The position numbers and the translations under genes were made by a program. 64,000 nucleotides of DNA, taken from positions 7,675,105 through 7,739,104 of the forward strand of contig JAJEKV010000045.1 of NCBI GenBank assembly GCA_021234155.1, in the 5' to 3' direction. This DNA comes from Isoetes taiwanensis. Lineage: Eukaryota > Streptophyta > Lycopodiopsida > Isoetales > Isoetaceae. Below, in pieces: positions 1 through 9,779 of this stretch (position 1 is its first letter; the number at the start of each line of letters is the position of its first letter). A model generated the notes under the pieces. That model was given only the letters and a program-made list of their open reading frames with translations. It did no database searches and was not told the origin of the DNA.

Positions 1-2
1 CA

Positions 3-128
3 GTGGAAGACGCAACATGGGTACTTAAAAGAGATTTGGAAAAACAGTACCCACAATTTATGGAGCAATGGGACGGCAAGGTCATCTCCGAAGAAATCGA
101 CTCATGCATGTCGATTTGGGTAGATTAA
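3..128 (+). CDS. 3' end of a gypsy-type pol polyprotein (partial)
   Basis: An open frame enters from the left edge of the window and stops at the TAA at 126-128, giving 41 codons. The translation contains the motif VEDATWVLKRDLEKQYPQF. This resembles the extreme C terminus of Ty3/gypsy integrases and chromodomains, where a conserved 'EATWE...L...YP.F' signature precedes the stop. The protein would be the last part of the pol polyprotein of an LTR retrotransposon lying mostly outside the window on the left. No start codon or catalytic domain is visible, so activity cannot be judged. The assignment rests on this short motif alone. Confidence 0.6.
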   Translation: MEDATWVLKRDLEKQYPQFMEQWDGKVISEEIDSCMSIWVD

Positions 129-581
129 TAGCTTGCTTAGTATAATCTACGCATGCAACCTATGAGGTGAGGGTTGCATGCGTTGTAACCGACGATGAGA
201 TTACTACGGTGATCTCTAGGACGTGGTGTAATGTCAATGTAGGCATGACCGCGGTGCCGCTTGGAAAGTCTACTGGTCGTCCACGAAGTAGGCGACTGCG
301 GAAGAGAAAGGAGGTCATTGAGGAATGCATTGATAGGAAAAGCACCTCTAGCCCCATATATGCTTTGATAGGAGGAATCTGGCCTTCCGCCCCCCATATC
401 GGGGAAGGACCTATCCTCCATTTGGGCAACTAAAGGTGTAGGCATGAGTGGCATATAGGCATATAAATTTGTCTCCACGGCCATAATGGAAGATTCACCC
501 TCTTCCTACGCCGGGAGATTAGCCATGCATCCATGTAGATAGGTGGGGTGGTCACCATATAACCAAAATTTTTATTTCATA
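129..581. other. Sequence after the gypsy pol stop, possibly the start of its 3' LTR; no gene seen
   Basis: This stretch follows the pol stop at 126-128 and runs to the Helitron-like end at 582. It holds a perfect 12-bp inverted repeat (149-160 and 172-183). Small open frames on both strands here have no recognisable motif. A 3' LTR is expected after a gypsy pol ORF, but no second LTR copy is available to define its edges. Confidence 0.3.
149..183. repeat. 12-bp perfect inverted repeat (hairpin)
   Basis: ACGCATGCAACC at 149-160 is the exact reverse complement of GGTTGCATGCGT at 172-183, separated by an 11-base loop. It lies 20 bases after the pol stop codon. It could mark the edge of the LTR or be a transcript hairpin; the role is unknown. 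Confidence 0.6.
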
Positions 582-609
582 CTAGTAATGGTGCCCAGCG
601 TTGCTGGGC
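582..609 (-). repeat. Helitron-type 3' terminal hairpin and CTAG end
   Basis: A 7-bp stem (GCCCAGC at 593-599 and GCTGGGC at 603-609) with loop GTT lies next to the CTAG terminus at 582-585. A near-identical structure occurs at 14153-14180 with a compensated base pair in the stem. Confidence 0.55.
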
Positions 610-2963
610 ATAAGTTCGGCCTGTAAATGTTTTGGCCGCAATAAGAAGGGCTTGCAGTAATAAGCCAACTTTTGTAACTTCTTATTATAACAATTTTTTT
701 TTTCAAAGCTTTAACAACGTTTTCCATGGATTATGTAAACAATATCAAAACAATGTTGAACCTTTGTATCGATGTCGGTTACTTTATGTATGTTACATGA
801 AGATAATGAATGACAATGGATGTTTATTGCTTATATTATAAGTTACATCAAGTAAAAGTTATACGAAGTAACATTAGCAAAATATACGAAAAAACAATGC
901 TTGCTCAAGTCCATTTTATCCGAAACAATTGTCATTGGCGCCAAACACACTCCATTGTAGAAAGCACTACAACAAATAATAACCTTTAAGTGTTTCCTTG
1001 CAAGCTCCATGAGCGTCATTATCCATGAGCATTTTCCATATTCTTCAAATTCGTTTATTCATAAACAACAAAGAAAGTAAAGATGTTTAAATTGGACCGG
1101 ACAAAAATGAATATTGATTGAATTGCGGCTTCAATTAGTTTCACCTAGCGATTACCCTCAGATTATTACCACACGGGGTTTAAAGAAGAAGAATAACAAT
1201 AAATTAATTTGCCATACAAAGTCTTCTATTTGCTTTAGTAGATCCAATATGAAAAGCAACTCTATATTTTCTATATTTTCCCTAGCTCCTCATAGTCATT
1301 CCATGGGTGAGAAGTTGATATACGTGGAGCTCATTGTTGGATAAACACATCAAAATATGACACAGTTACAAAACAGAGCCATCTAGAATATCCAGTTGTT
1401 AATAATAGATTCCATTTCTGCTCCATAACAAGACGCCCGGTTTCAAATTTTGTATAATAGCCTTGTGCGAAGAGAATTATAAAATCCCAGTATGCATGAG
1501 GGAATAATCCCTAACCTTCAATATCATGATTGCTTATTGGTTGCGAAAGGCCACTTTGCTTCATCAAAACATGGAAATTTCGCATAACGGTAATTTGTGC
1601 CTTCACGTAACACCAACACTAACTTAGGAGTCTCGGCATATCTCACATGAATGCCCCACTAACATCCCACGGAAGTTGAAGGCGATCTTGTGCGTTCGCC
1701 TTGCCGCTCCAAAGTTTAGATTATCATCTAACATGCCAACTCTTTGAAACAGCTGCATCTGCGTTGTACCATACTTAGAAACTTAGATCAAAGGACTCAA
1801 ATTTGGCAAACATAGAAAATTGTTCGAGACTAAGGCAGAGCCTAGAAGCTCGTCAATGATGCCAAACTATGAAAATGAAGAATGCAAGCTCTGTTCCACC
1901 AACAGGGGCATCCATTTAAAAGCTTAAGGAAAGACCTAAAAAAAATCCTAGGCACACAGTTCTCAAATTCCTAGTCTAAATATGTCAAATATGACAAATT
2001 GCATTTGCTGGTCTAGTTTTACAGCAGAGTACTAATAGGGTCGTAACTTTAAGAAGAAAGCTCCATTTCCTAAACATGAGCATGCATTGGAAAGCTCAGG
2101 GAACAACCTATAAAAGATGCTAGGTATATGTTTTTCAAATTCGTAGTACAAATGGGTGAAATAGATCAAAGTACATGAGCCAGGTCCAAAAGCTCGATTA
2201 CCACGGGGATATGCCCATAAAACTATGTGGGTTCACTTCATGTGGGATTCTAAATGGTAGCAAAAATGGGTACACTTGCCGTTATTACCATATCAAGTTG
2301 CAATTGAATCGCAAATAAGGTCATGTGAAAGCGCATTGCACGGACAAAAATGATCTTCAAGCTCTTCAAATCAAAAGGGCATATTTCAACACTCCAAAAT
2401 GTGTCCAAGGCTCAAGTACTCAATATATATGTTATGACTTGGGATAAAGACATGCCTTTTGTTTATCCTCGGCATTCAACAAGATAGTCAGCTGTCACAA
2501 TTGAATAACTCAAAATGTATAACTTACCTTCATGCATGATCTGCGTGGTTGCTTTATGTGCTTTATTTTCCATCTATAAGCAATGCCAACATGAGAATGA
2601 ACTAAACCAGCCAACCTCGGGGCGCGCATAACATCCGGGCATGCAAGTTAGATAGGCGAATGGAACTTCGAAGTACCCATCTCAGATAGTTGCTTATCTC
2701 AAAGATTGAAGTCCGGACGGTGCTTTTGCTTGGCACCCAAGTATTCTCAACCCCGCACAAATAATTAAAACATTTTATCGGATGTATTTCTAGAAGCTCA
2801 AAAGGAAGCCGTAACATAGACCTACATCGGATCGAACATGTCATGAGCTATAATGTGCCTTTCTTTGACAAGCTTGGAGTGCCATAAAAATATCACCTAC
2901 AAAAATGCATCCAGCAAATTGCATGAAGGAGCGCCATATTAGAGCCTTGTCGCCAAGAGGATG

Positions 2964-3270
2964 TCCTCGATCTCTCGACTCAACAACCGACATAACCGAT
3001 GTGGTATCTGCCAGTAACTCCAAAGAATACACCACCCTTGTCTTCTTTTGATGCGACTATCTGCGAATTGAGGCAAAGACAACATTAAGCGAATCAAAGT
3101 CTTGTTTTCATATAAACTCTCCTCGATCTCCGACTCACAACCGATGTGATATCTCAGCGTAACTCCAAAGAATACATCACAGATGAACCCTTGTCTTCTT
3201 TTGATGCAGCTATCTGCGAATTCAGGGCAAAGACAACTGTTTTAAGGCCGAATCAAATATTGATCAAAAC
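2964..3270. repeat. Tandem duplication of about 150 bp inside the Helitron-like element
   Basis: Two diverged direct copies, about 2964-3119 and 3120-3270, share CCTCGATCTC, AACTCCAAAGAATACA, TTGTCTTCTTTTGATG and CTATCTGCGAATT. Small indels separate them, so the duplication is old. Confidence 0.7.
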
Positions 3271-3443
3271 CCAAAGCCGCACCGCGATTCCGTTTCTCCT
3301 TCCACAGAGCCCATGCTTGCCGGATTTCTACACAAAGCACCATTATCTTTTGGATTCACGCACCTTATTCATACGCCTAACCGGTATTTGCTCCCGCCTG
3401 CCGTGAAGAAAAACCCTAATAGCGACTTCGAAGCCGCAGAGGG

Positions 3444-3494
3444 ATGGCTATGGCGGACGTTCCACCCGAGGAGAAGACAACTACACCACAATAA
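3444..3494 (+). pseudogene. Exon-like fragment, possibly a captured first exon
   Basis: After an A/G-rich leader containing AAACCCTAATAG, a short frame starts ATGGCTATGGCGGAC and reads MAMADVPPEEKTTTPQ, then stops at 3492-3494. Seven bases after the stop is a good splice donor (AAGG/GTGAGA at 3497-3506). The context resembles the 5'UTR and first coding exon of a plant gene with a small indel near its end. No family can be assigned. It lies near the 5' end of the Helitron-like element, and gene-fragment capture is common in such elements. Coincidence is possible because the frame is only 16 codons. Confidence 0.25.
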
Positions 3495-3698
3495 CGAAGG
3501 GTGAGATGATGCCCACGTGGCATGATATAATCTCTCACGCCCAATCTAGGGCGAGGTTTTAAGACAGACATACACAATAATTTTATAATATATAGGATTA
3601 ATGGTACTAACGTAGTGTTGACCTGCAGGCCAATAGAGCGTTCCGGAGGGCCAGGAGGTCGAACTACGAAGACTTGCAACACAATTTTGTTGTAATGT

Positions 3699-5620
3699 TG
3701 TTGCCCCTTGAAGTGGCAACATGAAGAAGAGATGAAGATATGAAGAAAATTCTAAGTATTGGAGGAGCTATTAAGGAAAAGTATCAGGCTGAAAGAGAAT
3801 CTAGGCCAGGTGAGTACCCCTGCCAAATCCTCTAGCCAAAACTAGCCATCCTTGATTTTTCCCAAATTTTTTGAGCCTATCTCCTATTTTTTCTTGAATT
3901 TCCCCTATCGCTAGCCAAATATGCTTCTAAAGATGCCTAAAAATCCAAAAATGCCAAAAAATCTATACCTTTGCCAAGTGGCATCCTAGTCATCATCCTA
4001 AAGTGCCAAAGATGTCAAAAAGTCAAGTGAAAGTCAAAATAGAAAGCCAAAAGGCACACTTTCTAAAAAATACCCTTGCCACGTCATCAAAAGTCAAAAT
4101 GCCACCTAGGATGGCCACCTTGCTCAAAACAATGCTTTGTCATCCAGCTTTGGTTATATCTTTGCCACTTGGGCCAAAATCATGCCACCTCATCAAAAAT
4201 ATCAAGGGGCATTTGAAATCTCGAAATTTCACTTAGGCAAAAAGCCATGTTTGACTTTGCCACATCATCCTTCACTATGCCAAGTCATCATTTCATCATG
4301 TCACCATCCATTGCCCAGTCACCATTGATTCACCTTTTTTAGCCAAAAAATCAAAGTGCCATTTTCCAAAATTTGACCACATCATCTTGTAGCCCCAATG
4401 AAAATATGCCACCTGGCACAAAAAATTTCCAAAAAAGACCCTATATAGACCTTTAAATTCCACTTCTTGGGAATCGTGGCCTTTTAAAAAAAATATATAT
4501 ATAAAAAATTGTCCTATTCTACCCACCCCCTGACCTAGATTCCTTTCCAGCCAATCACCCCCCTCCACGTGGCTCACCCGGGCGTGTGGGGCGGTGGAGG
4601 TACCGAATCCCACGTGGGCAAGACACGTCAATTTATAAGATTGCATGGATCGGGCTATATATCCCCTGGGCTGACTTTTCGATTTCGGCCTGTGGGATAT
4701 ATCCATTGAAGAAAATTCTGCCAAGATCCATTAGGGTTCTATGATTCTCGACTTCGGCGCAATTTGAGTGATGCGAGCGATTCGCTGATCATAACCGACT
4801 TACGGAACCAATCGAATCATGAAGAAGATGCGAATTAATAGAGATCATGCCAAGAACGAGAATATTGCCTATTTTTTGGAAAAAAAGAGTTAGTAGCCAT
4901 ATCTGAGACAAATCGAGACTCTAACTACCACGACACAGGTCTATAAAGGCGATCCGCCGTATTCTATCGAGGGAGAGAGGAGATTTTTGATTAGAAACCC
5001 GCCCTTGTTCTTGAAAGCCAAGATTCTTGAAGTTCTGATACAAATTCTATTTCAGAGTGATCGAATGGATTACCTGACAGTGTATTATGTTCCTAAGATA
5101 ATCTGAGAAAAGTTTTCTTGAGCAATTCATGGTGTTTCCCCTTTCTTCAATCGATTTCTGAGTTTTTTAATCAAAAAATTAGGGTTTTCCCATTTTTTAC
5201 GTGCCAGTCCATTTCTGGCGAACTTTGCCACGAATTCCCCATCAATCTTTATCAACAAATGAGTTGAAATCAATTCAAGTTATCTGATATTATCTAGACT
5301 TAGCTAAATTGATAGCTATCCTGCCAGAATTTGTTCAAAAAATTCATCTGCATTCAAAGGAAGTTTGTCTGCATCCCCAAGTTTTTTTCTTCAATCATTT
5401 TCACTACTTTGTTGCAGAAAACATCCCAGTTATACACCCGCATTCACATATCACCTTATTTCCTCACATTTGCACCTCTTTTCTCATCTTTTCACATCCC
5501 CTCACCACATCTTTGGCTCTCTGCACCCTAAACACAGAATTTGGCAAGTATCTTTTAGGAAATCCCACAATTTAGAGATTTGTGCATCACGGTTTTGCAA
5601 GGATTACGTGAAAGGCAACA
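3699..5620 (+). repeat. 5' LTR of the gypsy element
   Basis: The 1922-bp repeat starts TGTTGCCCCTTG and ends AAAGGCAACA, and is matched by the copy at 12040-13979. Its left third is rich in GCCAAAA and AGTCAAAA words. Long stretches are almost identical to the 3' copy (3960-4380 against 12300-12720, and 5280-5590 against 13638-13950). The middle (4500-5240) differs by many small indels. Open frames here on both strands are non-coding LTR sequence. Confidence 0.93.
4655..4662 (+). promoter_or_regulatory. Candidate TATA box of the LTR promoter
   Basis: CTATATAT lies in a GC-containing context about halfway along the LTR and is preserved in the 3' LTR near 12994-13001. An alternative TATA (CCTATATAGACC near 4440) is also shared by both LTRs. 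The choice between them is a guess. Confidence 0.3.
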
Positions 5621-5625
5621 TCTTT

Positions 5626-5643
5626 TGGAGGTCCCACAGGGAT
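5626..5643 (+). promoter_or_regulatory. Primer binding site, tRNA-Gln type
   Basis: Five bases after the 5' LTR, TGGAGGTCCCACAGGGAT begins. Its first 12 bases are complementary to the 3' end of plant tRNA-Gln (acceptor ending in TGGGACCT plus CCA), with partial matching beyond. The other gypsy element in the window also has a tRNA-Gln-like site. Confidence 0.6.
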
Positions 5644-5711
5644 TCTCTAAAAACTCTTGCAAAAACTTGAGAGCCCTCATGGTGAGGTAACCAAGGAAGA
5701 CTGGTACAGAT

Positions 5712-6800
5712 ATGGATGGTGATGGAGAGCCTAGCCACGCTGAAGATATGCCTTTGGAGCCTGGGTTGGCAGCAGCAGCAGCAGCAGCACCTCTAGGCAA
5801 CTATGCTGACCCTATCTTCAGGTTGGAGACGCCTCCTTCACAGCCCCTTTATGACAGAAAGAAACCCCTTGAGGTATTTCTAAACTCATTTGATGATTAT
5901 TTTAGGAATCATGCTCCTAGAGGTATGACTAAGTTGGAATTGTTCAAGCTTTCTTTATCTGATGATCTTGCTACTAAATGGTTTAACACTCAAAGAAAGA
6001 TTTATGGTGTTCACACATTTGAAGAGATGAGGAGCAGATTCATTGATAGGTTTGGCGAATCTGTGACTCCTGAAACTTTGCTTCAGCAACTGCATTCTCT
6101 TTCTATTAGAAGTGATGAAAGCATAGAAGCTTATGTTGATAGATTTGGAGAGCATGTGATAAAGTGTGAGTCAAAGGGTGTTGATAATCCTCCTTTGCAT
6201 TTGATCACTTTGCTTTCTTGCATGGTTTGAAGTTCGGACCTCCCATTTTACAAGAAGTTAATGAAGATACATCAACAACAATGTTTTGAGACATTACCAA
6301 GGGTATTTTCCAAAGCAATTGAGATCAATGAGGCTAAGGGCTGCATTTTCTACTTTTTGAGCACGTTGATCTTGATTATTTCAATGATTTAGAGACTAAC
6401 TATGAACTGTGTGTAATGCAGTGAAGAAGAAAAATTCTTTTGAAGAAGATATGAGAGAAGAGATTTCTAAGTTGCAAGCTACTAACCTCAAAATTGCAGC
6501 CCGAACATGCGGGGCTGAGAGACACTTATGGAGGTTACCAAGCAACTCTCTCGAGCTCAAGAAGGCTCCGGCACCCAGGAGATGAGGCATCCAGGCTTCA
6601 AGTCTTGATTCTACACAAAGTAGAAAGCATTGTACCTATTGTAAGAAGCCAGGCCATTTAGAAAGTAATTCTTTGGTCCAAGCCTTGCCCTAGATGTGAT
6701 AGAAAGGGCCACTTGGTAAGGAGTGCCCTGTTTGTTCATATTGTAAAAAACAGGCCATTATGAAGGCAGGTGCAAGATCAAAGAGTATATGTTGAAAGAT
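5712..6800 (+). pseudogene. gag of the gypsy element (frameshifted)
   Basis: Gag forms the particle that packages the RNA. The frame from the ATG at 5712 is open for 172 codons (to 6230). It carries an alanine run encoded by a (GCA)n tract near 5770-5787, then a retrotransposon gag core with motifs such as LATKWFNTQRK, FIDRFGE and EAYVDRFGEHV. The frame then breaks. Homologous coding continues in other frames (KFGPPILQEV, then zinc-knuckle sequences at 6630-6790). Three CCHC-like knuckles can be traced, including CTYCKKPGH and CPRCDRKGHL, but the third and fourth ligands are displaced by one-base indels. The start was chosen because it lies about 90 bases after the PBS and opens the only long frame. 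Confidence 0.75.
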
Positions 6801-7189
6801 AAAGGTAAGATGTAGATGCATCCTCTTCTCATCTTTGTTTCTCGATTCTGATGAGAAGGAGGTGATGAACCGAAGAGAAGAAGAGGTCTTGGCATTTGGT
6901 ACTCCCTATAGCCTAAGATCCGGACCTCGGCAAGCCAACATGCCTAGAAATAGCATAGCTCCTCGCCCTCTGTGGTTCTGAGCAGTTTCACCTCAAAATG
7001 GGGGCCTTTTTGTGTTAGGTGAAGTTGACCAGGTGTTGAAGTCTACTAGAGTCACCCTAGATGTTTTGACCTTGTTAAGAATAGCACCTTCCTATAGAGG
7101 CGTGTCAAAACACTTATAGAGGAGAATTGAGAACCCTCTTGTCCACAACATCTCTAGAGTTGGGAAAGACCTAGTGTATTCTCATGTGA

Positions 7190-7687
7190 AGCTCAAGTCG
7201 AAGGTAAAACACTCTCTAAAGTCATCTTGGATGGAGGCTCAGGGTATAAATATCATGCCTTTACATATTATGGACTCTTTAGAGTTAAAAATCACTTACT
7301 GCGGCACCAATTATTACGAAATCTTTTGCTAATGAGAGTGTACAACCAAAAGGAGTCGTTAATGATGTCTTGGCGGATGTAGGGGGCATCAAGATGACCA
7401 CGGACTTTGTTGTAGTACAGTTTCCTTTTCAGATTGGCAGCTATGACCTTCTTTTGGGCAGAAAATGGCTCAAGGTGGTTTTACGCAAAGCCAGTTGGGG
7501 AGGAGGTAAATGCACAATAACAAATGGTAAGCAAGAAGTCACACTCTACAACCAGGAAGGTAAACTCCAAGAAGAATTTGCCTTTTTAATTGATGATGCA
7601 CTGATCTATAAAGATGTAGGTGTGTACAACATCTATGTAGATCCACTTTTGGAAGAAGAAGAGCAAAAACTTGATGAGCATACTCAT
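7190..7687 (+). pseudogene. Aspartic protease region of the gypsy pol (frameshifted)
   Basis: The retroviral-type aspartic protease would cut the Gag-Pol polyprotein. The active-site motif reads VILDGGSG at 7221-7244, with DGG in place of the usual D-T/S-G. After a one-base shift it continues NIMPLHIMDSLEL. The second half lies in an open frame from 7370, with DFVVVQFPF and the conserved YDLLLGRKWL, the usual C-terminal protease signature. The following KCTITNGKQEVTLYNQ is also found in the element at 50133-62753. The frame between the two halves is broken, so no functional enzyme is encoded here. Confidence 0.7.
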
Positions 7688-7689
7688 AC

Positions 7690-8070
7690 ATTGTTTTTTG
7701 ATGGCGGTTGTAGCGAGGAAGTTGAGCTTAGCTTTGTCTGCTGCCATCATTAAAAGCCCGAGAGGCTTTGGTGGTGGCCAAAACAGCAAGAATTCACAAA
7801 AATATAACCTCTAATGAGGGTGAGTATCAAGCTTTGATTGCGGGTCTCGGGAAGCTTATATGATGGGAATCAGAAATTTGAACATAAAGGGAGACTCTCG
7901 GCTCGTGTGCAATCAAGTCCAAGAGGTATACCAAACCAAGCATTCAAGGTTAGTACAACTTAAAGAAGAGGTTTTGGGACTATTAGACAAATTTGAGGCT
8001 GGACTATAGAGCATATCCCTAGGCATTTGAATAGTGAAGTAGGCAGGCTAGCTAAAAGGTACCATATTGG
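7690..8070 (+). pseudogene. Archaeal-type RNase H domain placed before the RT
   Basis: The domain belongs to the RNase H fold that degrades RNA in RNA-DNA hybrids. Visible motifs in order are FFDGGC (about 7694), EYQALIAGL (about 7816), NLNIKGDSRLVCNQV (about 7875) and HIPRHLNSEVGRL (about 8020). The spacing and the 'EY.ALIAGL' and 'GDS.LV..QV' words fit archaeal/plant-type RNase H rather than the usual retroelement RNase H. Three acidic catalytic positions (D, E, D) are present; the fourth, normally D in EAD, reads EVG. Frameshifts break the domain. It lies between the protease and the RT, an order repeated in the second gypsy element. Confidence 0.75.
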
Positions 8071-8319
8071 ATTTTTTAAATTTGAAGGAGCCTTTCGGGG
8101 AAGAAAAGCTGAACCTCTCTGAGACTTGTCCAATTCTATAGGAGGCAAGCAAGAGAGAACAAGTCATTTGTATCCAAAAGAATGGCCAAACTAGAACCAC
8201 GAAAGTTGGTCCAAAAGCTCTGAGCCTTGCTTTAACTCATTTCCTATATGATGTGTCAAGAATTCTCGAGATGTCTTTGCTTGGGATTACTCACGAACTA
8301 AAAGGAATTCCCCCCCCTC

Positions 8320-8960
8320 TAAAGCAAAATTTGAAATAAAAGTAAAAGATGGCTCGATCTGTTCAATGAGAAATTAAGGAGGATAAATTCTATCTTCTTT
8401 GCCACTTATCTATGAAGAATTAAAAACTATGGAGAGTTCTAAGGCGATATGTGAGACATTGGAACTGAGTGGTTGTCTTGCATTGTGCCGATCAAGAAGA
8501 GAAGTGGCCAACTTAGAATTTGTATTGATTATAGAGATATCAATAAGGTTACAATCAAAGGCTGCTATCCCTACCGTTTCTAGAAGAAGTTTTGCATACC
8601 ATGAGTGGAAGCGAAGTCTATTCTCTTATGGATGGCTTCTCTGGTTTCAACCAAATAGAAGTTGATCCTTTATCACATGACAAAAACTGCCTTCATTACA
8701 CCTTTGGGAACTTATATGATGCTAAGAATGCCATTTGGCTTGAAAAATGCCCCCTGCAACCTTTTAGGAGGGCAATGAACAATATTTTTGAGTCATTATC
8801 TCCCCAAGATTTGGGGCTTTTCTTGATGATTTGACTCACGGCCACCTCTTTGGAAGATCATCTCAAAACAATCTCTAATATGTTTTCTTTGTGCAGATCG
8901 ATGGTGTGAACTTAAATCCAAAAAAGTGTTTGTTTTGGTGACAAAGGTGTCTTTGTTAGG
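8320..8960 (+). pseudogene. Reverse transcriptase domain of the gypsy pol (frameshifted)
   Basis: The RT copies the element RNA to DNA. Conserved blocks can be read across several frames: LRICIDYRDINKVTIKGCYPY (near 8510-8570), ITPLGTYMMLRMPFGLKNAP (near 8700-8755), then FLDDLT as the catalytic box (near 8820), and VNLNPKKCLFW. The catalytic pair DD is preserved, with FLDD in place of the usual YxDD. Many one-base shifts and several stops separate the blocks. Confidence 0.75.
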
Positions 8961-9039
8961 CCATCGGATATCGAGAAGAAGGAGTTGATTCTTTGCGAGA
9001 CAAGGCGGCGGTAGTTCTCGACCTCCCGATTACCTAAAA

Positions 9040-9650
9040 CATTGAAGCGGATCAAAGGTTTTGTTGGTACACTTCAAGGCTTGAGGATTTACATCCCAAA
9101 CTTCTCTCACATTTTGAGACCTATCACCAAGCTCACCAAAGTAGGGTATGTATCTAAAAATACAAGTCAAAAAGTTCGGTTGAGTGGAATGAAGATTGCC
9201 AAAGGGCATTTGAATTGATCAAAGAAGAGCTCGGCAAGAAGGTAACACTTCTTGCCCCTAAAATAAATGAAGATTTCCAAGTTTATATAACGGTTACATC
9301 ATTTCTTTGTAGGATTAGCCTTATTTGAGAACAAAAGGGTACTAAATTATGCGGGGAAGCGGTGGTGGAACCACGAGAGGTGAATTACCCAGTCCTAGAA
9401 GTCTGCTGCTGCCCTAATATTTTTGACCACTAAAATTTCCCCATCTTTGATGCAAGCTCCAAAGATTCAAGTCTATATGAAGGTCAATCCTCTTCCAATG
9501 TTGTATGGTAAACAAGCCCTGAAGACCAAATTCTATAAGTGGGCTGCCATGCTTCAAGACTTTGCCATTGAAGTCCATCTTATCAAAGCAGAAAAGGATC
9601 CGAGTAGTTTCATACCCTATGCCTTCTACAAATATGATTTGACCTCTGAA
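9040..9650 (+). pseudogene. Second, degenerate RNase H after the RT
   Basis: This is the position of the normal gypsy RNase H. The linker after the RT reads like the conserved 'IKGFVGTLQGLRIYIPNF' region (9055-9105). The domain itself reads FQVYITVTS where functional enzymes have a DAS-type aspartate, and VYMKVNPLPMLYG where a TDH aspartate is normal. The tail WAAMLQDFAIEV fits the family. With at least two expected acidic residues replaced, it looks like a structural connection rather than an active nuclease. The same replacements appear in the second gypsy element. Confidence 0.65.
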
Positions 9651-9779
9651 GAGGATCAAACAGAAGAAGAAGTATATCATTTAGTTGGAGAAGCCAGGTC
9701 TTGGATGCAACCCATTGTCAATTATCTAAGACATCAAGAGATCCCTGCCACATTTTCACCATCTGAGAAAGTTAAGTTT

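Larger units (their letters stand above)
582..3597 (-). mobile_element. Helitron-like element (non-autonomous), minus strand
   Basis: Read on the minus strand, the 3' end has the Helitron pattern: a GC-rich hairpin (603-609 with 593-599), seven bases, then CTAG at 582-585 and a host base at 581. The proposed 5' end begins TCCTATATATTATAAAATTA (3578-3597, complement), a plausible TC start. The flanking bases are A at 581 and T at 3598, consistent with Helitron insertion between A and T without target duplication. No Rep/helicase ORF is visible, so it would be non-autonomous. The interior has a tandem duplication and exon-like sequence near 3444, suggesting captured gene fragments. The 3' end is better supported than the 5' end. 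Confidence 0.45.

Noticed and set aside
1905-2160. Repeat pair near 1905-1990 and 2085-2160
   Set aside because: Similarity is low and scattered by eye, too weak without an alignment.
4003-4328. Lysine-rich small frames in the LTR, repeated at 12343-12668
   Set aside because: Composition artefact of AAGTCAAAA/GCCAAAA words within the LTRs.
5309-5670. Overlapping open frames in the LTR, repeated at 13667-13998
   Set aside because: They recur only because the LTRs are duplicated. Three overlapping frames are open in AT/C-rich sequence, with no domain and no frame preference.
5768-5790. (GCA)n microsatellite
   Set aside because: Explained as the alanine run of the gag ORF and described there.
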